From an uncultured Christensenella sp. (GTDB lineage Bacteria > Bacillota > Clostridia > Christensenellales > UBA1242), in contig CASFHD010000007.1 of assembly GCA_949294455.1 (NCBI GenBank), positions 1 through 46,174 on the forward strand: a DNA stretch of 46,174 nucleotides, in the 5' to 3' direction. Shown here piece after piece: positions 1 to 8,397 of this stretch. Below the pieces are notes generated by a model. That model was not told where the DNA came from and ran no database searches. It saw nothing but the letters and a program-made list of their open reading frames with translations. A program made the translations under genes and the position numbers. The stretch's first letter is position 1. Every line of letters begins with the position of its first letter.

Positions 1-23
1 CCCGTCATTGACGTTGCAAGGTA

Positions 24-52
24 ATATTACCACAAGAATAAATTTGTGTCAA
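24..52 (-). promoter_or_regulatory. Strong extended -10 promoter reading out of the left edge
   Basis: On the minus strand the -35 is TTGACA (47-52), the spacer is 17 nt, and the -10 is TAATAT (24-29) preceded by TGG, so it is an extended -10. This is close to a perfect sigma-A promoter. The gene it drives starts to the left of the window. A perfect inverted repeat CGTCA-T-TGACG (3-13) falls in the first transcribed bases and could be an operator or a 5' hairpin. Confidence 0.8.
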
Positions 53-692
53 CAGTTTTTAAAAAGTTTTTTTTAAATTTTGACAAATTTTTTTTAAAAG
101 ATTTTTCATTAGAATTTTAAGACTAAACCTAAATATTTGCCATTTGATAATCTTGTCAAGTCTATAAGCTATAAAGTTTAATCTTTGATAATCTTACTAA
201 GACAACATTATGCACACATTTAATGATCTTATAATAATATTATATGTAAAGATATATATACAAATATCATCTATATATATGTTGAATAAAATATATATTG
301 AAAACGACATACATATATTAACTTAAAGAAAAGCAATAGACGCCATAGAAATAGCAAATGGGTAATACAATTAGAGATTTATGTAACACATTAGATATCT
401 ATAATAATATCCAAATCAATAAAATCTAAAAGAACGAAGCAAATAGTAAACGATGTTATTTTTATAAAACAATTATATAGAGATAGAATATTCAGACTTA
501 AAAATATTATTAAAAAATAGTATTATTTTAAAATGTATATTGAAAATAGTATTTAAACTATCAAAACAAGAAAATATATTCAATTTTTTTAAATTAATAT
601 ATAGAATTTTATTTTAGTTATACAAAATAGTAAAAAATTTATGTCAATATGTCTTTAAATACAATTAAATATGCAATTTAATACATATTAAT
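53..692. other. AT-rich intergenic stretch without a recognisable gene
   Basis: I see no open frame with coding character on either strand, no tRNA-like cloverleaf and no GC-rich hairpin. The stretch lies between the left-edge promoter and the terminator of the lgt operon. It contains TA-alternating runs around 239-300. Confidence 0.6.
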
Positions 693-724
693 TAAAAAAA
701 TATCTCTACCTAAAAGGTAAAGAT
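693..724 (-). terminator. Rho-independent terminator of the lgt operon
   Basis: On the minus strand a 9-bp stem with one G-U wobble (arms 716-724 and 702-710, 5-nt loop) is followed by a run of T (694-700). It lies about 35 nt past the stop of the coiled-coil gene. Confidence 0.75.
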
Positions 725-758
725 TTTAAAAATGAAAAATTTAAAAAATATTTAACAA

Positions 759-1343
759 TTATATTTTTTTCTTTTTATCGCTTAAATCAAATGCTTTTAA
801 AATATCTTTTAGGTCATCAGTAGGGTGCAACGCTTCATTAAAGTCAAAACCTGAACTAGATTTTGGAATTTGCAAAACAGCACTCTCAACATTTCCAGAC
901 TTTACACTTTTTAGCATTTTCTTAAACTTTTTATTTCCCTGTTCATTAAAGTCAGTTTTATTGCTTGTATCTATAATAGAATTTTTAAATTCTGCTGACA
1001 AATCCTTAAATCTATCGTCTTTTAAAATTTCCGGATACTTTTTAGAAAGTTCATTATAAATTTTTTCAAGTTTTAAATATAACAACCTGGTTCTTTGAAT
1101 TTCTAACTGTAAAGCAGATTTGCTAGTGTCTTCTATTTGATTTGCCTTATCAACAGCTTCAACAATAGCACGAGAAATAATATCAGATTTGCCATTCAAT
1201 CTATTAATTTCATCTTTTAAGCTTTCGTTTTCAGACTTTAAATCTTCACAAGTTTTTTTGAGTCTTTCATTTTCAATATTCAATTGTTTGATTTGAGCAA
1301 TTTCAAAATCAAACATTTTATTACTATTTTTAATTTTAAACAT
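759..1343 (-). CDS. Coiled-coil protein, lgt operon
   Basis: A 194-residue soluble protein that I do not recognise. Residues about 15-50 are heptad-patterned (IKQLNIENERLKK, then ESLKDEINRL), and about 60-105 form a second long helix rich in Glu, Lys and Leu. No signal peptide or membrane segment is visible. The acidic/basic C-terminus ends in DKKKKI. The ATG overlaps the end of the preceding membrane-protein gene by 8 bp and has GGGTGG just upstream, so it is probably translationally coupled. A DivIVA/septum-type scaffold is possible from the coiled-coil architecture, but no diagnostic motif supports it. It is the last gene before the terminator at 693-724. Confidence 0.75.
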   Translation of the reverse strand: MFKIKNSNKMFDFEIAQIKQLNIENERLKKTCEDLKSENESLKDEINRLNGKSDIISRAIVEAVDKANQIEDTSKSALQLEIQRTRLLYLKLEKIYNELSKKYPEILKDDRFKDLSAEFKNSIIDTSNKTDFNEQGNKKFKKMLKSVKSGNVESAVLQIPKSSSGFDFNEALHPTDDLKDILKAFDLSDKKKKI

Positions 1344-1794
1344 TGATGCACCACCCTATGAAATAAAATAGACAAGCAATAGCCAGCAAAAGCAATAAGA
1401 CGCCCAAATTAAATAAGCCGATATTAAACAATAAACATAATACAAAAATAATAAATAAAAGTAAAGAAAATTTCTTTAATTTTATATCCTTAAAATAAAG
1501 TCCCGTTGCAAGAAATGCCAAAAATAAAGCAAAAAGTAAAAATGAAAACACTTTGTCAAAAGGAAAATAGAACAAAAGAATACAAATAGGCGATAAACTT
1601 AAAAGAAAAATACCAACTAAAAAATGATTATCAACCTTGTAATACAATCCAAAAAAAATGTTGTAAAATCCAATCAAAAAGGCGGATATGCATATAGACA
1701 ATGTTAAATAACTTTTAAACCAAATTGAGAATATACCAACAGAAAGCAAACAAATGTTATAAAGAATTATTTGAATTTTTACTTGATTTCCCAC
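1336..1794 (-). CDS. Small polytopic membrane protein, lgt operon
   Basis: 152 residues, nearly all hydrophobic, with about five predicted membrane helices separated by short Lys-containing turns (for example FKDIKLKKFS). No family recognised. The start given is GTG at 1794, which overlaps the end of lgt by 38 bp. No good Shine-Dalgarno lies before it, and a TTG about 14 codons in is an alternative, so the N-terminus is uncertain. Overlaps on both sides place it firmly in an operon with lgt and the coiled-coil gene; a role in envelope biology is inferred only from that context. Confidence 0.7.
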   Translation of the reverse strand: MGNQVKIQIILYNICLLSVGIFSIWFKSYLTLSICISAFLIGFYNIFFGLYYKVDNHFLVGIFLLSLSPICILLFYFPFDKVFSFLLFALFLAFLATGLYFKDIKLKKFSLLLFIIFVLCLLFNIGLFNLGVLLLLLAIACLFYFIGWCINV

Positions 1795-2596
1795 GAATAA
1801 TATTATAGACCAAAATTGAAATTCCTATAACAATTAAAACAAAAGATAAAATTTGACTAACTCTAAATATACCGAAATAAAGAGAATCCGTTCTCAACCC
1901 TTCAATAAAAGCACGAACAAAACCATAATAAATCAAATAAACTGCCGTGGTGGTTCCAATTTTTTTGGATTTATGAAAAACAACTAAAAGTAATATAAAT
2001 CCTAAAATATTCAAAAAACTTTCGTAGAAAAAAGTAGCTTGAAAATATGCGCCGTCAATTAAAGTTGTGCCATAGTATGATAAAACTTGTGAAAGAGCAC
2101 TTTCAGTAAAATTAGCATGTTCAATAAAAACTGCAAAAGGGAAAAATTGCAATGCATTGTTAGTTACTAAATTTCCATAAGCTTCTTGATTAAAAAAATT
2201 ACCCCATCTTCCCAATGCTTGTCCAAGAATTAAGCAAGGCACTAAAATATCACAAATAACGGGCAACATTTTAAAACTCTTTTTAATCAAACAAAAGATG
2301 ATAACGCCCAAAAGACCACCGATAACACCGCCATAGATTGCAAGACCACCATTATGAATTTGGAAAAAATTAGATAAGTCATACCCACCATAGAATAAGC
2401 AATAGTAAAGTCTAGCGCCGATTAAAGCAAGAGGCAAGACGATGCAAGCAAGAGTTATAATATCATCAGGATCCACATTTCTTTTTTTAGCAAGATAGCG
2501 AGCAAGAAAGACGCCAACAAGCATAGCAAAAGCGATAATAATCCCATAAAATTTAATTTCATAACCAAAAACAGAAAACCCACTAATAATTAGCAT
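1757..2596 (-). CDS. lgt: Prolipoprotein diacylglyceryl transferase
   Basis: Integral membrane enzyme that moves diacylglycerol from phosphatidylglycerol to the lipobox Cys of prolipoproteins. 279 residues, normal length. Family signatures are visible: GARLYY (60-65), HNGGLAIYGG (81-90), the hallmark GRWGNFFNQE (129-138, with R130, N133, N136 and E138), and a late segment with FVRAFIEGLRTD. About seven membrane helices fit. Lipobox lipoproteins elsewhere in the window (28178, 29311, 40334, minus strand) would be its substrates. The start has no Shine-Dalgarno: a TTGACT/17/TAAAAT promoter ends 6 nt before the ATG, so the mRNA is probably leaderless. It heads a three-gene overlapping operon. 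Confidence 0.96.
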   Translation of the reverse strand: MLIISGFSVFGYEIKFYGIIIAFAMLVGVFLARYLAKKRNVDPDDIITLACIVLPLALIGARLYYCLFYGGYDLSNFFQIHNGGLAIYGGVIGGLLGVIIFCLIKKSFKMLPVICDILVPCLILGQALGRWGNFFNQEAYGNLVTNNALQFFPFAVFIEHANFTESALSQVLSYYGTTLIDGAYFQATFFYESFLNILGFILLLVVFHKSKKIGTTTAVYLIYYGFVRAFIEGLRTDSLYFGIFRVSQILSFVLIVIGISILVYNIIRGKSSKNSNNSL

Positions 2597-2602
2597 AAAT
2601 TA

Positions 2603-2631
2603 ATTTTAAAAAACAAATAAAAAAAAGTCAA
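2603..2631 (-). promoter_or_regulatory. lgt promoter, leaderless arrangement
   Basis: TTGACT (2626-2631), a 17-nt spacer and TAAAAT (2603-2608) on the minus strand. Only 6 nt (TAATTT) separate the -10 from the lgt ATG, so transcription should start at or next to the A of the start codon. The -35 abuts the T-run of the upstream gene's terminator. Confidence 0.7.
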
Positions 2632-2660
2632 TAAAAAAACAATAGGCAGTGCCTATTGTT
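2631..2660 (-). terminator. Rho-independent terminator of the 735-aa protein gene
   Basis: Perfect 10-bp stem AACAATAGGC / GCCTATTGTT (2638-2647 and 2651-2660) with a 3-nt loop, followed on the minus strand by a T-run. It sits 8 nt past the stop codon at 2669. Confidence 0.9.
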
Positions 2661-2668
2661 ATAAATAT

Positions 2669-4876
2669 TTATAATTGTAAACCGTATGTAACATTTTTAA
2701 AGTCATTTTCAAGGCTATCTAAAACATAACCTATATTATCTGAAAAACCTTTACTATCATCAAATTTAAAGCCATCTAAATTTGTTTTTAATCTTAATTT
2801 AATTTTACTTCTTAAACATTTCAAATAGTCTACATATTTTTTAATTAACCCATTTGCTTGAGTATATGTTTGTTCTTTTTGACTTTCTACATAGTTTTGT
2901 TTTAGTTTAATTAATTCTTTCAATAAGTTAGTAGCGCCCGTTTTTCTTTTATTATAAGCTGATTCAGCTACCAACATTTCGTTATCTTGATCTTGTTCAG
3001 GTTTACTCTCCTGTCCTTGTTTTCTTCCAAAGAGAGTTGCAACCTTAAATTGATTTAAAATTTTTAGCAAGTTTTTATATTGAGCATCATCTTCTACTTC
3101 CAATTTTCTACCAATTGGTTGTTTTACTATTCCAGATGAACCACTTTTTATCTTTTCAGCTTCTAATTTATTATTTTCAGTTCCAACAGAATTATCAGTT
3201 TTCTCTTTGGAGCCTTCCACTTTATTATTATTAATAATTACTGTAGTATCACCTGTTTTTGCTGTAGTGTCACCTGTTATTACTGTTGTATCGCCTGTTT
3301 GAACACCTGTTAGAGATGTTTGTTCCTTTGACGTATTTGTAGTAATTGGATCTTGCTCTTGAGTTTTTTCTGTATATGGAGTTTTCTTTGGAGTTGGATC
3401 TGGAACTGTCTCTGGAACTTGTTCAGGTGATTTGACCTTGTTTGGTTGATCTTCCGCCCACCTTCTGTTTTGTTTTGTAATTTTGTCATACCATTCAGCT
3501 CCAGGCATTCCTAACTTTTCTGAGTTTTCAGGTCTTGGAGTTAGCTCAGGAGTTGGTTTAGGTGCTGGAGATGGATTAATATCACCTTTTCTAAACCTTA
3601 AAATATTTTCATCAACAAAGTTTCCACCTTTAATTATTGTTTCTTCTCCATTTTTATCATAACCTTCATAAGCTGCACCTATTGTTCCATCTAATTTATT
3701 TCCTTTAACTTGTACTCGTTTAGGAAGTGGCTTAGGAGTTGGTTCAGGTGTAACTAGCTCAGGAGTTGGTTCAGGTGTAGGTTCAGGTGTTAACTTATCT
3801 TCCTTTACTACTCCACGTTCTTTATATTGCATATGTTTTTTAACTTCATCTGTTAAAGCATCATTATAACGAGTTAAAAGATTGTTTAATTTGTTTGCCC
3901 TTTTTTTACTTATTAATCCATTTTCTGGATTTAACAATTCTTCATAGCCCTTATCACCATAGTAAACATTTTGAATACAATCAGCTATTTTAGCCATTTT
4001 CTTAACTCTTGATTTCCTAATTAATCCTGAGAAAAAACCTTTCTTTCTAATTTTTCTAGACAACTTAAGGTAACGCTTTAACAATGCATTTATATTAGTT
4101 AAGTTAACATTTCTTAATTTGTTTGCTTCTTCATCAGTTAAAGCGTTATCAACTGACTTATTATAACGATATTGTATATCATACGCGTTGTTTATAACTG
4201 AATTAGTAGGAACAAATTTCCTTGTCTTAAATAGCCTTTTCATTACAGTGGCATCAATAACCTTTAGTCCTGTACCAGCCAAAACAGAATATAATGCGCC
4301 ATTTAGCAAATAAGGAACAGTTCCTGCCCAGAATATTTGACCTATACCTGGGATTAAAGTTGTAGCTAATGCTAATCCCCCAATAATTCCTGAAATACCA
4401 GCAACATTTCCTATATTATTAAGGAGTCTATTTCTATGTTTATCCTTATTTATTGCACTACTTGCAGAACTTTTTTCCAAAATACTTAATTTTCTTTGTA
4501 AAAGATTTTGATGTTTTGGAACAGATGAATTATGTAAATTTCCTTTAATAATTGTAGATAAAGTTTTATTGCCAATTTTAAATTTATTAATTTCTTTCAT
4601 TAGTTCTTTCAAAAAAGATTTAAGTTGTCTTTTTTCCAACAAAATATTATCACCTATTTTATTAAACTTTTTTGTATACGCAAAAAATTGACTAAAATAT
4701 GCACCATTGTGTATTTTAGAAGATTTACCTAACTGTTCTAGCATTTTTTTCAAATCCAAATTGCCTGACAAATTTAATTTGTTAATAAATGATTGAATAT
4801 TAAATGAATATTTACCATCATCTTGAACTAAAATTTCTGAATTAATCAAAAATTTATATAAATCATTAGTGTTCAT
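2669..4876 (-). CDS. Large protein of unknown function with hydrophobic hairpin and Pro/Thr-rich linker
   Basis: 735 residues; I do not recognise the family. The start chosen is the ATG at 4876, with GGGAGG four bases upstream, rather than the in-frame ATG at 4954 that overlaps the promoter. Order: a helical N-terminus (1-150); a Gly-rich hydrophobic stretch at about 155-207 (GISGIIGGLALATTLIPGIG) that could span the membrane twice; a basic helical part to about 340 with two copies of a RYN-x-ALTDE motif; a linker with repeated TPEP units (about 360-390); three TGDTT units (about 525-545); and a charged helical C-terminus. No signal peptide. It is preceded by its own promoter and followed by a strong terminator, so it is monocistronic. 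Confidence 0.85.
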   Translation of the reverse strand: MNTNDLYKFLINSEILVQDDGKYSFNIQSFINKLNLSGNLDLKKMLEQLGKSSKIHNGAYFSQFFAYTKKFNKIGDNILLEKRQLKSFLKELMKEINKFKIGNKTLSTIIKGNLHNSSVPKHQNLLQRKLSILEKSSASSAINKDKHRNRLLNNIGNVAGISGIIGGLALATTLIPGIGQIFWAGTVPYLLNGALYSVLAGTGLKVIDATVMKRLFKTRKFVPTNSVINNAYDIQYRYNKSVDNALTDEEANKLRNVNLTNINALLKRYLKLSRKIRKKGFFSGLIRKSRVKKMAKIADCIQNVYYGDKGYEELLNPENGLISKKRANKLNNLLTRYNDALTDEVKKHMQYKERGVVKEDKLTPEPTPEPTPELVTPEPTPKPLPKRVQVKGNKLDGTIGAAYEGYDKNGEETIIKGGNFVDENILRFRKGDINPSPAPKPTPELTPRPENSEKLGMPGAEWYDKITKQNRRWAEDQPNKVKSPEQVPETVPDPTPKKTPYTEKTQEQDPITTNTSKEQTSLTGVQTGDTTVITGDTTAKTGDTTVIINNNKVEGSKEKTDNSVGTENNKLEAEKIKSGSSGIVKQPIGRKLEVEDDAQYKNLLKILNQFKVATLFGRKQGQESKPEQDQDNEMLVAESAYNKRKTGATNLLKELIKLKQNYVESQKEQTYTQANGLIKKYVDYLKCLRSKIKLRLKTNLDGFKFDDSKGFSDNIGYVLDSLENDFKNVTYGLQL

Positions 4877-4914
4877 ACACCCTCCCAAAAGAGATTTCCC
4901 CCTTACTTGCCCAT

Positions 4915-4942
4915 ATTCTATCACAAATAAAAAAAAAATCAA
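4915..4942 (-). promoter_or_regulatory. Promoter of the 735-aa protein gene
   Basis: TTGATT (4937-4942), a 16-nt spacer and TAGAAT (4915-4920) preceded by TGA (extended -10), on the minus strand, about 40 bp upstream of the ATG at 4876. Confidence 0.7.
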
Positions 4943-4954
4943 GGGGGTTTTCAA

Positions 4955-5402
4955 AAATTTTTATAAATTTGTTAAAATAGTATGATTTTTTAAAATATTA
5001 TGTTATAATAATTAATTTGATGACTTTTACATTGCTACTTAAAATACTCTAAAGTGTATAACTACTTTATATTATAAATAAGCAATTATACACCATTCTA
5101 TCACTATCCAATATATTATATGTTGTGAATGTTGGTATTATTATCTTTATACAGTTATCATAAATAAAAATGTTCATAAATACAGTTATCATAAATAAAA
5201 ATGTTCATAATTTAAATTTGAATTGATTTATAACAAAACATAACACAATCAAAATACTTAAACCATTGTAAATTTAATCATTATTTCAATAAAACATACT
5301 GGGATAGTATTCGACAATTTAATCAGTGGTAAAATTAAAACAGCTTTAGCTGCATCTTTTTACAAGTTTTCAATAGAATAATTAAATTCCTGAGTTGAAA
5401 AA
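4955..5402. other. Non-coding stretch with short repeats
   Basis: No gene seen. It contains an inverted repeat GTGTATAA (5054-5061) / TTATACAC (5086-5093), a 31-bp tandem duplication (5150-5210) and a palindrome CAGCTTTAGCTG near 5340. The rest is featureless AT-rich sequence. Confidence 0.6.
5150..5210. repeat. Two-copy tandem repeat, 31-bp period
   Basis: The unit beginning TACAGTTATC and ending ATGTTCATAA is present twice without mismatch (5150-5179 and 5181-5210), separated by one A. It lies between the two large unrecognised genes. Confidence 0.9.
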
Positions 5403-5451
5403 TTAAAAAAAATGGACTTGTACAAATGAATGACAATCAATGTCCATTTTT
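5403..5451 (-). terminator. Terminator of the 654-aa protein gene
   Basis: Stem AAAAATGGAC (5408-5417) / GTCCATTTTT (5442-5451) with a 24-nt loop that can itself pair (TTGT/ACAA). It is followed on the minus strand by a long T-rich run, and lies about 60 nt past the stop at 5513. Confidence 0.7.
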
Positions 5452-5512
5452 ATTAATTTTAATTTTTTATTTATAAATTAATTCTATAACAAATAAAACA
5501 ATATTAATTAAG

Positions 5513-7477
5513 TTATTTTGTTGTAGTATCCTCTTTTTTCAACATATAAAAGATATCTGAATTTAATAAAAAATCTAATTGTAACTCTTCTAGTGTTTTA
5601 GCATAGCTAGGATCTCGTTTTTTCATATTATCATAAAATTTTTTACTCGTCTCAAAAGCTCTTTCAAGAGCTTCCATTCGTTCTCTTTTTGTATCTTCAT
5701 CATAGTCTGTTGTTTCCAACCATTTTCTATAATCATCAAATCTTTGTTTTTTCAAAATCTTTACATCTACAGTATTTTTTATTGATGAAATTAATTCTGG
5801 AATTTTTTCAGTATTAACTTCTTTTAAAAGATCTTCTCCTTTTGAAATAGAGTCAACATATTTTTCATAAAGCTCTCGTTTCAAATCATTATAATTATCA
5901 TCATTCAATCTATTAGCGGACAAAATTTCTATTAATTTATTTTTATTCTCAACTGTTAAGCAATTTTTTAATTCTGATTTTTGGGATTGTAATACATTTT
6001 TTTGATCTTGAGTAAGATTTTCATTTTTTAATTCTGTATCAATACCTTTTATTCTTGAAGAAATAACATTATTTAAATCTTTTAAATAAATCTTTTCAAA
6101 AAGTTTATTAGATATTTCATCAACTGTACTTTGTTTTATTTCACCATCTTCTTTTGTCAAATCATAACCTAGTTCTAAAATATCTATAAACTGTGTTGCT
6201 GACAACGTAAAATCTTGACTCATTTTTAAAAATATTTTTTTCTTTAATTTATTAACATTTGAAATTTCGGATTCATTAGGTATACCAGCAGTACTAATAA
6301 TTTCACTAAATTTTTTTTCGACGCGATTAAACAAATTATTTATATCTTTCACTGAATAATTTTGGCTCTGTAAAATTTCAATAATATTTTTCATTCCTTG
6401 AATTTTATTTTCCAATAAACTTTTGTGCGACGAACCAGCCTCAATTCTCTCAGTAAATGATTGTATATGAGTGTTATATTTCTTGATTTTGCGAAGTATC
6501 AAATCATTAAATACTTTTTGTCTTTCTTCAAAAACAATTTTTCTTTTCTTTGTTTTTTCTTCTATTATATCTATTTTATATTGTTCATTTTCTGCTCTAT
6601 TGTTAGAATTTACAATCCTCTCCAACAAAGATACATTTTTAATCATAATACTTGACAATTTATCATATAGTTGCTTTGTTTTTCCACTACAAAATAGATT
6701 TTGACATTCACTTGCTGTTAAGTTTATCTTATTAATAATTTTGCCTTTTTTATCATAAAAGTTACCATTTTCATATATTGAACCTTTTGGTAACAAACTT
6801 AAAATTATTCCTGGTAAATTTTTTTCTAAATAAATATTTTTTTCAGAAAATTTTAATAAAGAAGAAATATCCAATTTCCTTAATTTGTAATCTATCACTT
6901 GCTTTCCTAGTTCATCATTTTCTAAAATAGTCTTTAAATTTTCTTTACACTCAGTAACTTTATCTTGATAATAACTATTATATTCTTTTGTTAATTTTTC
7001 AATAATTTGTGATTGTTCTTTATTATTTGTTTGCATTTTCTTATTATCATTATTCTCTTTTTTAAAATCGTTAATAAAATCGATAAATTTTTCATTTTTA
7101 GCGTTTAATCCAACTTTAAAAATTTTTTCACTTAATTTATTCACATTTTTAAATTCTATATAACCCAAATATGCCAATAATAATGAAAATATAGAGTTTT
7201 TAGAATTAGAGTAGAGTTCAGAATACAATTCATTTATAAAATTATTTCTAACCTTGGTAGTCTTAAATTTAATCTCTGAAAAATCATTAGAGAATGTAAT
7301 ATCTTTATAATTATAAATTTTCCTTTCAATTATTTCAACGCTTTTTTTGTTAACCTCAAGTGTACTAAAAACATTTTTTAGATTAATTTTATTCGTAGAT
7401 TCTTTATTATTACCGAATACTTCGAATAAATATTTACTAAAAACTTTTTTTAAATTCGATTTATCAATAACATCCAT
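5513..7477 (-). CDS. Large charged helical protein of unknown function
   Basis: 654 residues beginning MDVIDKSNLKK; not recognised. The ATG at 7477 is preferred to the one at 7492 because GGAGG lies 8 nt before it, inside the longer reading. Composition is dominated by Lys, Glu, Asn, Ile and Leu with long amphipathic helices. Coiled-coil-like parts are around 135-180 and 280-350. No signal peptide, membrane helix or catalytic motif is visible. It is comparable in size and style to the 735-aa neighbour (cytoplasmic, helical, Asn/Lys-rich), but I see no clear sequence similarity between them. It ends at its own terminator, so it is monocistronic. Confidence 0.85.
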   Translation of the reverse strand: MDVIDKSNLKKVFSKYLFEVFGNNKESTNKINLKNVFSTLEVNKKSVEIIERKIYNYKDITFSNDFSEIKFKTTKVRNNFINELYSELYSNSKNSIFSLLLAYLGYIEFKNVNKLSEKIFKVGLNAKNEKFIDFINDFKKENNDNKKMQTNNKEQSQIIEKLTKEYNSYYQDKVTECKENLKTILENDELGKQVIDYKLRKLDISSLLKFSEKNIYLEKNLPGIILSLLPKGSIYENGNFYDKKGKIINKINLTASECQNLFCSGKTKQLYDKLSSIMIKNVSLLERIVNSNNRAENEQYKIDIIEEKTKKRKIVFEERQKVFNDLILRKIKKYNTHIQSFTERIEAGSSHKSLLENKIQGMKNIIEILQSQNYSVKDINNLFNRVEKKFSEIISTAGIPNESEISNVNKLKKKIFLKMSQDFTLSATQFIDILELGYDLTKEDGEIKQSTVDEISNKLFEKIYLKDLNNVISSRIKGIDTELKNENLTQDQKNVLQSQKSELKNCLTVENKNKLIEILSANRLNDDNYNDLKRELYEKYVDSISKGEDLLKEVNTEKIPELISSIKNTVDVKILKKQRFDDYRKWLETTDYDEDTKRERMEALERAFETSKKFYDNMKKRDPSYAKTLEELQLDFLLNSDIFYMLKKEDTTTK

Positions 7478-7580
7478 AATTAATTCCTCCATTTTTCGTA
7501 GTTTAACACAATTTATAACATTTTAGAAACAAATAAATGAATTTTTTAAAAAATTGATAAAATTTTGACGAATGTGCGTA

Positions 7581-7609
7581 TTGACAAAAATTGTAAAATT
7601 TGTTAAAAT
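7581..7609 (+). promoter_or_regulatory. Promoter of the GNAT/mTERF-like island
   Basis: TTGACA (7581-7586), a 17-nt spacer and TAAAAT (7604-7609) preceded by TGT, so it is an extended -10. It lies about 33 bp upstream of the ATG at 7642 and drives the only plus-strand genes in the left quarter of the window. Confidence 0.85.
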
Positions 7610-7641
7610 TGTATAAAATTATATATATTTTAAGGAGCGTT

Positions 7642-8271
7642 ATGGAAAATTTAGTTTTTAGGAAAATTAAAAAAGAAGATTACATTGACATTAAAAATAA
7701 CATTTACACAGATATGGATTTAGAAGAAGTTAAAAACATCTGTATTGATTTTGAAAATCAAATGGAACAAGGTTCTAATTGGTATTATTTCTGCGTTGAA
7801 TTAGACGGTAAAGTTGAAGGAATAATAATTTTAGAACAAGATGAAAGAGAATCTATGCAACATTTAGGTAACATTTATACTATAGTAGTATCTGCTGAAA
7901 AAAGACAGCAACATTTAGCTCAATATATGCTTGAAAATGTTGATAAAATTGCAAAAGATTTAGGTATAAAAATATTAAAATGTGAGTGTATCAAGGACAC
8001 ACCTGCTGACAATTTGTTTAAAAATAACGATTTTAAAGTTTATGGCGAATTGAATAATGCACTTATTGAAGATGGAAGTTGTTATGATTTAGTTTTATAT
8101 GCAAAAACCATAGACGAAATTTTGCCAAACGCAAAAGAAAAATCAGATGAGCTAATCGATGATGATTATTTAGATACTGATGAAAATGAGGAAATAATTT
8201 TATCTGACGAAAATAATAACGAATCTGAAAATAATACTGAAGACTTAATAGATAAAATAAGTAATGCTTAG
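7642..8271 (+). CDS. GNAT-family N-acetyltransferase with acidic tail
   Basis: 209 residues; likely an acetyl-CoA-dependent acyltransferase of unknown substrate. The start is ATG 7642, with AAGGAG 4 nt upstream. Residues 1-150 follow the GNAT plan: the beta strand YFCVELDGKVEGIIIL, then IYTIVVSAEKRQQHLAQYML, which occupies the place of the acetyl-CoA loop and helix. The usual Arg-x-x-Gly-x-Gly/Ala loop is degenerate here (RQQHLA), so CoA binding may be altered. Residues about 160-209 form a very acidic Asp/Glu/Asn tail, perhaps for electrostatic interaction. It is transcribed from the 7581 promoter and lies 126 bp upstream of the mTERF-like genes with no terminator between, so co-transcription is plausible. 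Confidence 0.8.
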   Translation: MENLVFRKIKKEDYIDIKNNIYTDMDLEEVKNICIDFENQMEQGSNWYYFCVELDGKVEGIIILEQDERESMQHLGNIYTIVVSAEKRQQHLAQYMLENVDKIAKDLGIKILKCECIKDTPADNLFKNNDFKVYGELNNALIEDGSCYDLVLYAKTIDEILPNAKEKSDELIDDDYLDTDENEEIILSDENNNESENNTEDLIDKISNA

Positions 8272-8397
8272 ATTTATTTTGTTTGTTATATCGTTTATTA
8301 ACCACTAAACAAATTATATATTATGCGTAAACAAATTTTGGATATCAATATTAATCTAAAAAGGTTTTTGTTATATAAAATTAAATTATAAGGATAA

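Noticed and set aside
4877-4954. 26-residue N-terminal extension of the 735-aa protein (hydrophobic, signal-like)
   Set aside because: It would be encoded over the promoter and the leader; a strong GGGAGG site sits right before the ATG at 4876.
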